Assembly (NCBI RefSeq): GCF_013127955.1 | Contig: NZ_CP053435.1 | Coordinates: 3,509,001-3,573,000 of the forward strand | DNA length: 64,000 nt | Reading direction: 5' to 3' | Source of the DNA: Spirosoma taeanense | GTDB lineage: Bacteria > Bacteroidota > Bacteroidia > Cytophagales > Spirosomataceae | Shown here: positions 9,333 to 18,523 of the stretch, piece by piece | Layout of the letters: the number at the start of each line of letters is the position of its first letter | Position numbering within the stretch: position 1 is the first letter of the stretch | Position numbers and translations under genes: made by a program | The notes under the pieces: generated by a model | Database searches by the model: none | Seen by the model: the letters and a program-made list of their open reading frames with translations, nothing else | What the model was told of the DNA's origin: nothing

Positions 9333-9869
9333 TTACCAGTTAGCCGACTTTAGCGACATCGCCTGCGTGTCGTTCGGGCCGTCGCGCAGCACTAACTGCT
9401 TCTGTCCCTGCACCGTTACGGTTTCGTAGTAGAACGTACTGGATTTTAACTCACTGGGCCTGGCGTCACGCTTAAAATTGCTGTTTGGATAGCAGGAATA
9501 GAAACCCCGGTAATTTCCACTGGAGGGCGTCAGGGTAAACGACTGCTCCGCTTCGTTAAATTTAACTTTGCCCTTGAAGTACGAAAAGGCTTCAGTGCGG
9601 CAGCTATAGCTGGTGGTGGAGTTGATGACGTATTCTTCAAATTCGCCGTTGGGCTTAAAGTCCAGGACGAACGCCTGCTCGTATGGTTTTCCCTGATAAC
9701 TTCCGTCGTAACCCCAGAAGTTGCTCATGGAAAACGTACCCCACATCCATTTTCCGGAAACGTCGCCCGGTACGTTGCTTTGAATGGCGGGGTCGATCCT
9801 GTCCGAATTGGGTGTGCAGGCAATGGACAGCGATAGAATCGCAAACAGGGTAAACAGATGTTTTTTCAT
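9333..9869 (-). CDS. Hypothetical lipoprotein
   Basis: 178 residues with a clear lipoprotein signal (lipobox LSIAC, Cys18). The mature part is predicted beta-rich and includes the stretch GKWMWGTFSMSNFWGYDGS, reminiscent of small lipocalin-like Bacteroidota lipoproteins. I cannot name a family. It is the last gene of a minus-strand run behind a LytS/LytTR system and a membrane protein (31-nt gap), so it may be a target or accessory of that regulator. Confidence 0.65.
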   Translation of the reverse strand: MKKHLFTLFAILSLSIACTPNSDRIDPAIQSNVPGDVSGKWMWGTFSMSNFWGYDGSYQGKPYEQAFVLDFKPNGEFEEYVINSTTSYSCRTEAFSYFKGKVKFNEAEQSFTLTPSSGNYRGFYSCYPNSNFKRDARPSELKSSTFYYETVTVQGQKQLVLRDGPNDTQAMSLKSANW

Positions 9870-9900
9870 GGTTCAAAAGAGGATTTGTTGTTAAAAAAGA

Positions 9901-10473
9901 TCAGATAAGAACTGCATTCGGAACTACCGGCTTCCCTTCCCGGCCTTTCAGCACGACGACGGCCAGCAGCGACCAGGCAATGATTGTATGCAGGACGACA
10001 AACGGAAACGTGAAGTCATTCGGAGGAAGCAGCTTCGTGGCCATAGCCACTGGAAACCACAGTCCGCAGAGCAGGGGCACGAACCGTTGCCAGCCAGTCA
10101 GGCGGTTAGCTATGATGACCGTTAGGCCATAAATCAGCATCAGGACGTTGCTCAGCGGCCAGAACATATCCAGCCGCCAGAAGAGCGTGGATTTATTTGT
10201 CGGGGCAACCAGTTGCCAGACGTTCGAAAGGTTGGCGATAGTCAGGAAGCCAAGAATGACTAGCGGAAAGACCCGGCCAAAGCGGCTGTTACCCGCAACC
10301 TTCATCCGTTGTAGGGCGACCATACTACACATCCAGGCCGTAATATAGATCAGTCCCCAGACGCCCGTAAACCAGGAATCGGCCAGCGATTTGTCTTGTT
10401 GCTCGACCCATATGCCAAGCCCCATACTTGGTGCGCCCAGCAAGGCCAGCGCTCCCAGCGTTTTGTTGTTCAT
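9901..10473 (-). CDS. Hypothetical multi-spanning membrane protein
   Basis: 190 residues with about five to six hydrophobic segments (ALALLGAPSMGLGIW, GVWGLIYITAWMCSMVAL, VFPLVILGFLTIANL, VLMLIYGLTVIIA, FVPLLCGLWFPVAMA, VLHTIIAWSLLAVVVL). No family recognised. It lies 43 nt downstream of the LytTR regulator gene in the same direction, so co-transcription is likely. Confidence 0.65.
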   Translation of the reverse strand: MNNKTLGALALLGAPSMGLGIWVEQQDKSLADSWFTGVWGLIYITAWMCSMVALQRMKVAGNSRFGRVFPLVILGFLTIANLSNVWQLVAPTNKSTLFWRLDMFWPLSNVLMLIYGLTVIIANRLTGWQRFVPLLCGLWFPVAMATKLLPPNDFTFPFVVLHTIIAWSLLAVVVLKGREGKPVVPNAVLI

Positions 10474-10516
10474 TGGAGTTGTTGTTTTATTGGTTAAAAG
10501 AAATGAAAACGTATGA

Positions 10517-11308
10517 TCAGCCCCCCAGCCATTTCTTGAACTCCGGCGCGCGGTCGCGACTCACGAAGAGCATTTCGTTGATAGCGGGCTTCAGGGTAAG
10601 TTTCAATTTGCCGTTCAGGTGCACATACACGCCGGTAACCGCCGGTCGGGCAACTAAATACTGGCGGCTGGCCCGAAAGAACTGCCGCTCGTCGATCTGC
10701 AGCTCAACCTCCTCCAGCGTCTGGTCAACTGGGAAGTAGCGGCCGTCGTGGGCTTTCAGAAACGTAACGCGGTCTTCGCTGTAGAAGTAAGCCACTTCAT
10801 CCACCCCAACCGAAATCAGTCGCTGCCCCTGCCGAACCAGGAAGTGCTCCCGGTGCGTGAGCGAGGTCGGGGCCGTGGCACGGCGGAGCTCATCAATCAG
10901 CGCGTTTACGTCGAAGGTCGGTGTCACCGATTTATAGACCTGGCTGAGCTGCCGGAATTTCGTCAGGCTGTTGTGCAGTTCTTCGCGCTGGATGGGTTTA
11001 AGCAGGTAATCAATACTATGGACTTTGAAAGCACGCAGGGCATATTCATCGTAGGCCGTCGTGAAAATGACCGGACACGTAATCTCCACTTCCTGAAAGA
11101 TTTCGAAGCTCTGCCCGTCAACCAGTTCAATATCCATCAGAATCAGGTCAGGGTCGTCGGGACCGGCTTTGTGCGTCTGCAGAAACTGAACGCTGGCGTC
11201 AACGCTATCGGCCCAGCCGACTATCCGGGCGTCGGGGTCGATTTGCCGGATCAGTTCTCTGATGCGCTCGGCCGCCACCACTTCGTCTTCAATAATAAAC
11301 AGGTTCAT
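10517..11308 (-). CDS. LytTR-family response regulator
   Basis: 263 residues. The receiver domain has the acidic pocket EDE (7-9), phospho-acceptor Asp59 (ILMDIE) and a later Thr and Lys (FTTAYDEYAL, LLKPI). The C-terminal LytTR DNA-binding domain spans about 155-263 (HFLVRQGQRLISVGVDEVAYF, ASRQYLV). The start overlaps the end of the kinase gene by 4 nt. Such pairs in Bacteroidota often control neighbouring membrane genes, here probably the two downstream genes. Confidence 0.9.
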   Translation of the reverse strand: MNLFIIEDEVVAAERIRELIRQIDPDARIVGWADSVDASVQFLQTHKAGPDDPDLILMDIELVDGQSFEIFQEVEITCPVIFTTAYDEYALRAFKVHSIDYLLKPIQREELHNSLTKFRQLSQVYKSVTPTFDVNALIDELRRATAPTSLTHREHFLVRQGQRLISVGVDEVAYFYSEDRVTFLKAHDGRYFPVDQTLEEVELQIDERQFFRASRQYLVARPAVTGVYVHLNGKLKLTLKPAINEMLFVSRDRAPEFKKWLGG

Positions 11309-12330
11309 AGGGCAGTTGACGGAATAAGTGGAACTTTCACCGTAAAGTATGTCGGCTCTTCCAACACGATCACGTTGGGTTGATTTAACAGTTTATATTT
11401 TGCCGCGATGTTGGCCAGTCCCGTGCCGGTAGTGGGTACGCTGACGCGCTTCTGCTGCCGATTGTTCGACACCGTCAGCCACTGGCCGTCTTCCACCTCA
11501 ATCCGCACGCTCAGCGGTTTACTGATCGACACCTGATTATGCTTAACGGCGTTCTCGAGCAGGATTTGTAGCGTCAGCGGTGGAATCAGGTGGTTTTCGT
11601 ATTCCTCCCCAATTGTTGTGGCAAGCTTAATGCCCTGCCCAAACCGCGTCTGCAACAGAAAGAAATAAGCCTGCGTAAACTGCAGTTCGCCAGTCAGTGC
11701 GATCAACTCTTTTTCGTTGCTCTGTAGCAGATAGCGGTAAACTTTCGACAGCTCGGCGATGAATTTTACCGCCTGCGTCTGATCTTTCTCGACCAGAGCC
11801 GTCAGTGTGTTCAGGCTATTGAACAGAAAATGCGGCTTCACCTGATTCTTGAGCGAGTCCAGCTGACTCATCAGATTCGCTTTTTTAAGCTGTTCGGCTT
11901 CCTGATTTGCTTTTTGCCAGGCTTCCATATAGATCAGGAGTTCGTAAAATGCGGCCGTCAGCGCTCCGTACAGATAGGTGTAGAACAGCCCGAAGATGTG
12001 AAAAAACAGCGGTGTCGACTCCCGAGAAAAGAACTGTTCGAAGATCACCGCCCGCAGGCCGTACACCCCTCCCATTACCAGCAGAAGCATCAAAGCCTCC
12101 TGACCGAACCGCCACCCCGAGAGCGCACTGAGCGGATACCGGCGATGCATGTACAGAACCACGGCCCGGCTCGACTCCCAGATCAGGACGGCGGCTATCA
12201 GCGTGTTGTCGAACACCAGTATAAGCGGTACGGTGCCGCGCCAGATTTCTCCACTCATCAACCCGAACCGCAGCGTGGCGACAATGACAATGCCGACAAG
12301 GCGAATCCAGCCATCGTTTACTAATTTCAT
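11305..12330 (-). CDS. LytS/YehU-family sensor histidine kinase
   Basis: 341 residues. Four transmembrane helices lie within residues ~10-135, followed by a short linker and the His_kinase domain with the phospho-acceptor motif QVKPHFLFNSLN (His167). The ATPase part carries the N-box LLENAVKHN and a glycine-rich GTGLANI lid. There is no separate extracellular sensor domain, so the membrane helices themselves probably sense. It is co-translated with the LytTR regulator through a 4-nt overlap. About 255 bp upstream holds no gene. Confidence 0.9.
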   Translation of the reverse strand: MKLVNDGWIRLVGIVIVATLRFGLMSGEIWRGTVPLILVFDNTLIAAVLIWESSRAVVLYMHRRYPLSALSGWRFGQEALMLLLVMGGVYGLRAVIFEQFFSRESTPLFFHIFGLFYTYLYGALTAAFYELLIYMEAWQKANQEAEQLKKANLMSQLDSLKNQVKPHFLFNSLNTLTALVEKDQTQAVKFIAELSKVYRYLLQSNEKELIALTGELQFTQAYFFLLQTRFGQGIKLATTIGEEYENHLIPPLTLQILLENAVKHNQVSISKPLSVRIEVEDGQWLTVSNNRQQKRVSVPTTGTGLANIAAKYKLLNQPNVIVLEEPTYFTVKVPLIPSTAL

Positions 12331-12585
12331 CAGTGACGTTTACGGGGTTAGGTGCGTACTCAGGTTAAAGTTTGTTGTTCACAGTTCAGCAGGTTTGCAG
12401 CAACAACTCCGGGATGGCGATACAAAACAAATCGATGGCTGTGGCGTAACCAACGCGGCCCTGTTCGACTTGTCGACTGTCTTGCCCGAGTCGTCCATAA
12501 GCGCGACTGAGTCGTCACGATGGCTTGCCGGTGAAGCGTGTTTAGGGGTATCTTTTACGGTATCGGCGCGCAGCCAGCAGGAAGC
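12331..12585. other. Spacer upstream of the LytS kinase gene
   Basis: A 255-bp non-coding gap between two minus-strand operons. It should hold the LytS operon promoter and the end of the NarL regulator transcript, but I find neither a good TAnnTTTG box on the minus strand nor a clear terminator. Confidence 0.5.
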
Positions 12586-13203
12586 TTAAATGAGCTGGTT
12601 TTCGACCGCTACCCGCACCAGAGCGGCTGTATTTTTGACTCCGAACTTGGCCAGAAGGTTCTTTCGGTGACTATCGACGGTGAGTGGGCTTACGAAGAGC
12701 TTGTCGGCGATTTCGTGATTGGTCAGACCTTCGGCGATGCAGGCCAGCACTTCTTTTTCGCGGGAAGTCAGCAGCGGAACTGGTTTGGGTGTCGGACCCG
12801 ACAGCAGCACCTGCGAAACCTCCTGACTCAGATACATGCGCCCGGCCTGCGCCTGCCGGATGGCCTCGATCAGCTCATCGCTCGATACGCTTTTCAGCAC
12901 GTAACCCGACGCGCCCTGCTCGATCATGCGGGTGATGTAGCTCCGCTCCTTGAAGGTACTCATCGCCAGAATTTTCAGGGTCGGAAACTCGGCTTTCAAT
13001 TTCTGGCAGAGGTCGATGCCGCTAAGATCAGGGAGGTTTATATCCAGCAGCACTACGTCGGCGCGATTGGCTTTGAGGAACGCCATCGCCGAAAAGGCAT
13101 CGTTCACCGTTCCGACCACCTCAACGCTGTCGGCAGCGGCCAGCAGGGCCTTTACGCCCTCAATGACCATCGGGTGGTCATCTACGATCAGAATCTTCGT
13201 CAT
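12586..13203 (-). CDS. NarL/FixJ-family response regulator
   Basis: 205 residues. The receiver domain has VDDHP at 7-11, phospho-acceptor Asp54 (VVLLDINLPD) and a switch Lys in GYVLKS. A LuxR-type HTH sits at ~140-205 (LTSREKEVLACIAEGLTNHEIADKL, TVDSHRKNLLAKFGV). It lies 66 nt downstream of the TPR kinase gene in the same direction, its obvious partner. It should bind inverted-repeat sites; candidate dyads lie upstream of the divergent gene at 15429. Confidence 0.92.
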   Translation of the reverse strand: MTKILIVDDHPMVIEGVKALLAAADSVEVVGTVNDAFSAMAFLKANRADVVLLDINLPDLSGIDLCQKLKAEFPTLKILAMSTFKERSYITRMIEQGASGYVLKSVSSDELIEAIRQAQAGRMYLSQEVSQVLLSGPTPKPVPLLTSREKEVLACIAEGLTNHEIADKLFVSPLTVDSHRKNLLAKFGVKNTAALVRVAVENQLI

Positions 13204-13269
13204 TCGCTTCGCGTCTATTGGTAGGCATTCAGGATCATTCGGCTGTCAGCAATGAATGGCCCTGAACGA

Positions 13270-15249
13270 TTAGGAAACCATAAACTCAACATGAACCGCC
13301 GTCCCTTTTCCGGGAGCTGATTCAACTTCCAGCGTACCGTTCAGGTAATCGACCCGGGAGCGGATATTGAGCCAGCCGATTCCCTGCTGTTGAGCCAGAT
13401 TGGCCGTATCGAACCCCCTGCCGTTGTCTTCGACCGTCAGGTGGAAGCGTTCGCCATCCCGAATGAGCTGCACGAGCGTCTGGCTGGCCCCCGCGTGTTT
13501 CTGGACGTTGTTGAGCAGTTCCTGCACAATTCGAAATACGATAATTTCGGTGGCTTGCGGCAACCGTTCGCTCAATCCGAACGTCTGGTAATCAATTTGT
13601 TGCCCGCCCGGCCGATTCAGGTAATCGACGTAATCCTGCAGGGCGTCTTTCAGCCCAAAGCGAACCAGCGCTTCGGGCATCATGTTGCGGGCCACCCGGC
13701 GCAGTTCCTGAATTGAGGTTTCGAGATTGTCGATAACCCGTTCAAACGTCTGTGCCGCTGCCTCGGGAATAATCTGATTTCCGTTCATAGCCATAAGAGA
13801 TGATTTGATACCCGACAGCATACCGCCCAGACCGTCGTGCAGGTCGCGGGCCAGTCGGCTCCGTTCTTCTTCCTGTCCCCGCAGAATTCCTTCGGCGGCC
13901 GACAGTTGCTTTTCCTGCTCTAACTGTTTGATTTTCTGCTCGCTAATTTGATGCGCCTGTTCGGCCAGCCGCTGTTTGTTCCGGGTGTTTCGGTAATACA
14001 AACTGCCAATGATGCCTAGTAAGACCAGCAAGGCCGCCAGCCCCGCAATCAACAGATTTTTTCGCTGGAGCGACAGTTGCTGAATCTGCTGCTGCTGACG
14101 TAAGGCGCTGATCTGCGCCGTCTTCTGCCTGGTCTGGTATTGGGTTTCAAGCTCCTGCGTTGCCCGCAGTACCGTTTCGTTGCTGATTCGGGTACGGATG
14201 TCCTGCCATTTCTGTCGCCACTGGTCACCTTCCCGCAGTCGCCCACGACCGATTTCAATATCGGACAGTAGCAGATACAGGTTCGTTACGTACTCGTTGT
14301 ACTGGTTTTTCTCGGCAATCTGACGCGCCTGCTGGGTTAGGTCGTAGGCCGGTTCCCATTCTTTTTTCCAGTAATGCTCCAGCGCAATACCGTGCAGCGC
14401 CCACATTTCGATTTCATGATTCTGGTTGGCACGTGCCAGTTTCAGCGACTGATCGTAATAGTCAAGGGCTTTGGGGACATTGCCTTCATGGCTGAAAATA
14501 TCGGCCAGATTCGACAGCAGAGATGCTTCCAGATACGGGTCCTGGGTTTGTCGGGCGAACCGCAGTCCTTTCTGAAAATAATAGCGGCTTTTAGAGAGTT
14601 GTTTCAGCACCAGATAGATCTCTCCAACGCGCTGGCAGTTATAACCGGCCGCGTTGATCGCTCCTACGTTTTCGGCCCGCTCAATCACCCGCAGGCCATA
14701 CGTAAGGGCTTTGGTGTACTCCCGCAGATCAATGTACAGCTTAACAATATTGCCTTCAATGGTAATGGGGAAATGAACCGGCACTACCGCCTGATTCACT
14801 TCAGTTAGGGCATTCAGATAGTTTTCCAGGGCCAGTCGCTGTTCACCTTTGGCAGTGTGCACGTTACCAATGTAGTTATACAAGGCCCCCAGCGTTTTAT
14901 GCGCTTTCAGGGGGCGGGCCAGACGGATGGCCGTATCGCAGTTCTTCAAGACCTGATCATACTTCCCTTCGATGTACAGGTAATAGTTGTAGTTGGCGAG
15001 GCAGTTGGCCACGCCCAGCGCGTAATTGGTTTTGCGGCTCAGGGCCATGGCTTTGTCGATCCAGGGGCGCGACTCAGTGGCCGTGTAATACAGCTTGCCA
15101 ATATCCAGCAGGGTCTGCACCCGGGCCGAATCGGTCCGGGCCTGCTCCAGAATGCGCAGCAGACTGTCCCGGCGGGCCTCAGACTGGGCCGCGCAAAGCC
15201 GGGCGGTCAGGCCCATCAGCAGGAACAGAGAGAGGATACGTGGTCGCAT
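13270..15249 (-). CDS. TPR-containing sensor histidine kinase (HisKA_3)
   Basis: 659 residues. Signal peptide at ~1-22, then about seven TPR-like helical repeats (~40-350) in the periplasm, a coiled region, one transmembrane helix (399-418), a cytoplasmic coiled coil and a HisKA_3 dimerisation domain with His471 (LARDLHDGLGGMLSG). It ends with an HATPase domain (ELLNNVQKHAGAS, VEDNGRGF). This architecture is common in Cytophagales, paired with NarL regulators as here. It is divergent from the SnoaL/FAD gene cluster that starts at 15429. Confidence 0.92.
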   Translation of the reverse strand: MRPRILSLFLLMGLTARLCAAQSEARRDSLLRILEQARTDSARVQTLLDIGKLYYTATESRPWIDKAMALSRKTNYALGVANCLANYNYYLYIEGKYDQVLKNCDTAIRLARPLKAHKTLGALYNYIGNVHTAKGEQRLALENYLNALTEVNQAVVPVHFPITIEGNIVKLYIDLREYTKALTYGLRVIERAENVGAINAAGYNCQRVGEIYLVLKQLSKSRYYFQKGLRFARQTQDPYLEASLLSNLADIFSHEGNVPKALDYYDQSLKLARANQNHEIEMWALHGIALEHYWKKEWEPAYDLTQQARQIAEKNQYNEYVTNLYLLLSDIEIGRGRLREGDQWRQKWQDIRTRISNETVLRATQELETQYQTRQKTAQISALRQQQQIQQLSLQRKNLLIAGLAALLVLLGIIGSLYYRNTRNKQRLAEQAHQISEQKIKQLEQEKQLSAAEGILRGQEEERSRLARDLHDGLGGMLSGIKSSLMAMNGNQIIPEAAAQTFERVIDNLETSIQELRRVARNMMPEALVRFGLKDALQDYVDYLNRPGGQQIDYQTFGLSERLPQATEIIVFRIVQELLNNVQKHAGASQTLVQLIRDGERFHLTVEDNGRGFDTANLAQQQGIGWLNIRSRVDYLNGTLEVESAPGKGTAVHVEFMVS

Positions 15250-15314
15250 CGGCTTCGGGCTTATTTCCAGTCAAGTTTTTCACTTTTTAGGTCTCTTCCA
15301 AGCCTTCACCGCAA

Positions 15315-15358
15315 AATCCCCTTTTTCGGGGAGAAAAAATCCCTGCTTTTACGGGATT
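15315..15358. promoter_or_regulatory. Candidate operator dyads in the divergent promoter
   Basis: AATCCC (15338-15343) and GGGATT (15353-15358) form an inverted repeat with a 9-nt spacer. A second AATCCC (15315) faces GGGGAG (15328-15333) just upstream. They lie directly before the -33 region of the gene at 15429 and behind the TPR kinase gene. Control by the adjacent NarL regulator is an inference. Confidence 0.4.
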
Positions 15359-15388
15359 GATTCACAGCGGTTTAGCAAGCGAACTTTG
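15357..15388 (+). promoter_or_regulatory. Candidate Bacteroidota promoter of the SnoaL/FAD cluster
   Basis: TTG (15357-15359), 21 nt, then GAACTTTG (15381-15388), one base off TAnnTTTG. It would give a 5' leader of about 35 nt before ATG 15429. Confidence 0.45.
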
Positions 15389-15428
15389 CATCGTCAGCGA
15401 CGAACTAAACCCGTTGAACCAGCCAATC

Positions 15429-15857
15429 ATGAAAACAAATCAAGAAATCGTACAGGCCATTTACGAAGCCTTCGGACAGGGGAACATCCCAGCTATTCTG
15501 GACCACCTTGCCGACGATGTGCAATGGGAATCCTGGGCCGATAACTCGGCTCAGCAACAGAACGTCCCCTGGCTGAAAGCCCGCCAGGGGAAAGAAGCAG
15601 TACCTGAATTTTTCAGTATCGTGGGCCAGTTGAACCTTACCGATTTTCAGGTATTATCCATCATGGCAGGTGGCAATCAGGTAGCCGCCGAGATCATCGT
15701 CGAAACGGCTTCCTCGGCCCTGGCGACGAGCTTCCGCGACGAGGAAATGCACCTGTGGACCTTCAACGACGAAGGAAAAGTAACCCGCCTGCGCCATTAC
15801 ACGGATACGTTCAAACACATTCAGGCGGCTAAAGCAGCTACGACTGTACCGGCATAA
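15429..15857 (+). CDS. SnoaL-like/NTF2-family protein
   Basis: 142 residues from ATG 15429. An upstream in-frame ATG at 15357 would overlap the promoter and adds unlikely residues. The fold is the cone-shaped NTF2/SnoaL alpha+beta barrel: helix QEIVQAIYEAFGQGNIPAILDHLADDVQWE, a KEAVPEFF segment and the closing strands HLWTFNDEGKVTRLRHYTDT. Members include polyketide cyclases, isomerases and many stress-linked proteins of unknown role. It is first in a run with an FAD oxidoreductase and a two-domain SnoaL protein (27- and 36-nt gaps), which suggests work on a shared small molecule. Confidence 0.8.
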   Translation: MKTNQEIVQAIYEAFGQGNIPAILDHLADDVQWESWADNSAQQQNVPWLKARQGKEAVPEFFSIVGQLNLTDFQVLSIMAGGNQVAAEIIVETASSALATSFRDEEMHLWTFNDEGKVTRLRHYTDTFKHIQAAKAATTVPA

Positions 15858-15884
15858 CCTTCTATTCCTAAACCCTTAGCAACA

Positions 15885-17222
15885 ATGACTTCCCGTGCAA
15901 ACCAGCCACGCGCCCATGCAATTGTGATGGGTGCCAGCCTCGGCGGACTCATGACCGCCCGCGCCCTGAGCCACCATTTTCAGAAGGTAACCCTGATCGA
16001 ACGGGATGTGGTGAACCGTCAGCCCGAATCGCGGCAGGGCCAACCTCAGACCCGCCATCTGCACGGGCTGCTGCCCGGTGGCTTCCGGATTATGATGGAT
16101 TATTTTCCGGACCTCCGGCAAGCCCTGGCCGACGCCGGTGCCAACGTGTGCGATTTTGCCAATACGATGACCTGGTTCACCCACGGCGGCTACCGGAAAA
16201 GTTTCGACATGAATCTGCCCGCCGTTACGATGAGCCGCCCGCTGCTGGAGCACCTCATCCGGGAGCGCGTGCTGGCTCTGCCCAATGTTCAACTAATCGA
16301 CAACTGTTCGGTACAACGTCTGGACACCGACGCCGACCGGCAACGGGTAACCGGCCTAACCGTGCTGCACAAGACGAGCCGGCAACTGGACTCGCTGACC
16401 GCCGATCTGGTGATCGACGCAACAGGGCGGGGTTCGAGAAGCCCGCAGTGGCTGGGCGAGCTGGGCTACGACGCCCCGCCCGTCAGCGAGGTTAAAGTAA
16501 AAGTAGGCTACACGACCCGCATCTATGAACGCGACCCGAACGACCGCCTGACAAACCACTGGATTCTCTGCACGCCTGCTGCCCCGAGCGAACGGCGGTT
16601 TGGTGGTCTGTTCCCCGTCGAAGGAAATCGCTGGGTCGTAACCGTCGGTGGCTGGCATGGCGACAGCGCCCCGGTCGATGAACCGGGTTTTCTGGAATTC
16701 GCCAGGAGTCTGCCGGCTACCGATATTTATGACATCATCAGCCGCAGTGAACCGCTTTCCGATCCCATTCCGTACCGGTTCCCGTCGAGTCTGCGCCGTC
16801 ATTATGAACGTCTGAACCGGTTTCCGCTGGGCTATCTGGTCCTGGGCGATGCCATCTCCAGCTTCAACCCTACTTACGGCCAGGGCATGACGTCGGCCAC
16901 GATGCAGGCCGCTGCTCTGGACAGGCTTCTTGCCGACAACCCTTCCGACGAGAAGCTGGCGAAAACTTTTTTCCAGCGGGCCGCCAAAGTCGTGGACATT
17001 CCGTGGCAACTGACAGTGGGCGAAGACTTCCGCTATCCGGAAACCGAAGGTCCAAAACCCGCTGCCGTCGATTTTCTCAATAAATACGTTTCCCGCGTTC
17101 AGCGCGCTACACTGCGCGACGAGGTAGTCTGCGCGGCTTTCCTGCGGGTGATGAGCCTGTTGAAGCCGCCCACATCGCTGTTTCACCCGCGAATTCTCTG
17201 GCGGGTCATGACGGCTGCCTGA
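15885..17222 (+). CDS. FAD-dependent oxidoreductase/monooxygenase-like
   Basis: 445 residues. The N-terminal FAD-binding Rossmann motif is HAIVMGASLGGLMTARAL (~11-28), in the GxSxGG form. A second FAD contact is at ~318 (LVLGDAISSFNPTYGQGMTSA), typical of PHBH/geranylgeranyl-reductase-like flavoproteins. The substrate domain between them is not diagnostic, and no halogenase WxWxIP motif is seen. The gene lies between two SnoaL-type genes. Hydroxylation or epoxidation of a hydrophobic substrate is a family-level inference. Confidence 0.8.
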   Translation: MTSRANQPRAHAIVMGASLGGLMTARALSHHFQKVTLIERDVVNRQPESRQGQPQTRHLHGLLPGGFRIMMDYFPDLRQALADAGANVCDFANTMTWFTHGGYRKSFDMNLPAVTMSRPLLEHLIRERVLALPNVQLIDNCSVQRLDTDADRQRVTGLTVLHKTSRQLDSLTADLVIDATGRGSRSPQWLGELGYDAPPVSEVKVKVGYTTRIYERDPNDRLTNHWILCTPAAPSERRFGGLFPVEGNRWVVTVGGWHGDSAPVDEPGFLEFARSLPATDIYDIISRSEPLSDPIPYRFPSSLRRHYERLNRFPLGYLVLGDAISSFNPTYGQGMTSATMQAAALDRLLADNPSDEKLAKTFFQRAAKVVDIPWQLTVGEDFRYPETEGPKPAAVDFLNKYVSRVQRATLRDEVVCAAFLRVMSLLKPPTSLFHPRILWRVMTAA

Positions 17223-17258
17223 TGCTATTGTATTCTCAAACCCTTAATCAATAATCCA

Positions 17259-18218
17259 ATGAAAACGAACAGCACAAAAAAGTCTATTCTTTTAACCGCT
17301 TTACTGGCAACGGGTCTGACGATGGCTCAGGGCACAGCCAACGCCGACAACTTCGACAGCATTCTGGCCCGGAAACGAACGTCGCCGACAGAATCGGCTT
17401 TAGTGGCAGATTCTCTCGAGGAACGAAACAAAAAGCTTACCCGGGAGGCATATGAGGCCATTGCCAGGCGCGACCTCGACAAATTCATTACGTATATCGC
17501 CGACAATGCCATCGACTATGGTATTGGGCCAACGCCTGTTCAGGGCAAAGCGGCCATTATAGCAGGCTTAAAAGATTTCTTCAGTGCCTTTCCCGATTAC
17601 ACGGTTATCGTAAGTGGCATAGCCGCCGACGGCAACAAAGTTTACGTGCAGAATACCTTTAAAGGCACGCAGAAAGGTGCGATCGGGATGATTCCGGCGA
17701 CGGGAAAACCCGTGATCTGGAACGATGTGGACATCCTGGAATTTGATCAGAGCGGTAAAATCTCCGCCCACTGGGCCAATAACCCCAACGCCGTGCTGGA
17801 CCAGATTGGCTTCCACAGTTTTTCTAATCCGAACACGGCGGTCGTTATGAACGGCTATGCACTGTTTGGCAAGGGCGATATTGCGGGTATCCTCGCAGCC
17901 TGCGCCGACGATGTGGTCTGGGATACGTCGGAGAGCCCTTCCGCGGCTGTCGCCCGGGTTTACAAAGGCAAAACTGAGCTGGCCGCGTTTTTCAAAGCGT
18001 TGGCCACTAACGTGCAGATCACCAAGTTTCAGCCGTACCGCTTCCTGGCCGATGGCGATGATGTCGTTACGTTCATTAACACCGAATATAAGCTGAAAGG
18101 CTCGCCAAAGCCGTTTAAAGTGACGGTTATCCACCACTTCGTTGTGCGCGATGGTAAGATTGTTTTCAGCAAAGAAATCATGGATAAGCCGCAGGCCGTA
18201 ACGGTAGCCGTCAAATAG
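17259..18218 (+). CDS. Exported protein with two SnoaL/NTF2 domains
   Basis: 319 residues with a signal peptide (cleavage near ANA, residue ~29). Two SnoaL-like domains follow: the first (~55-180) starts LTREAYEAIARRDLDKFITYIADNAIDYG, the second (~190-315) starts VVMNGYALFGKGDIAGILAACADDVVWD. The tandem arrangement builds the usual dimer within one chain. Because the neighbouring enzymes look cytoplasmic, export of this one is notable. A 305-bp gap with an inverted repeat follows. Confidence 0.8.
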   Translation: MKTNSTKKSILLTALLATGLTMAQGTANADNFDSILARKRTSPTESALVADSLEERNKKLTREAYEAIARRDLDKFITYIADNAIDYGIGPTPVQGKAAIIAGLKDFFSAFPDYTVIVSGIAADGNKVYVQNTFKGTQKGAIGMIPATGKPVIWNDVDILEFDQSGKISAHWANNPNAVLDQIGFHSFSNPNTAVVMNGYALFGKGDIAGILAACADDVVWDTSESPSAAVARVYKGKTELAAFFKALATNVQITKFQPYRFLADGDDVVTFINTEYKLKGSPKPFKVTVIHHFVVRDGKIVFSKEIMDKPQAVTVAVK

Positions 18219-18523
18219 ATTACCATTGACCGTACCATCCTCTTTTCTGCAGACCAACCGTCGATGCTGAGCAATATCAGAAATTGGTCGATAAGGCAGG
18301 TTTTGGTATTCGGCACTTAGGCCACCAGGCTCTATTTTGCGGATAATCGACGGCTTAAAACGCTGACGTGCCAGAGTACGGAGCCCCTTTACGAAAACTC
18401 TTGACAATCAATCGTAAGCACTTGTTTGCCAAGAGTTTTCGTAAATTTCATACAAAACAGAACCTGAGATTTATCCGGCCGGTTCTGCCTTTCCCGAAAC
18501 GACTCCTATACCCCTTTCAAACT
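18219..18523. other. 305-bp spacer with a perfect 16-bp inverted repeat
   Basis: The spacer holds no convincing gene. Its one clear feature is a perfect inverted repeat, 18388-18403 against 18430-18445, with 26 nt between the arms. Confidence 0.6.
18388..18445. repeat. Perfect 16-bp inverted repeat upstream of the DUF4188 gene
   Basis: TTTACGAAAACTCTTG (18388-18403) is repeated inverted at 18430-18445. No T tract follows, so it is more like a double operator site or a cruciform than a terminator. It lies about 80 nt before ATG 18524. Confidence 0.7.

Noticed and set aside
15885-17222. Flavin-dependent halogenase
   Set aside because: The GxSxGG fold is shared, but the WxWxIP motif and the active-site Lys region are not seen.
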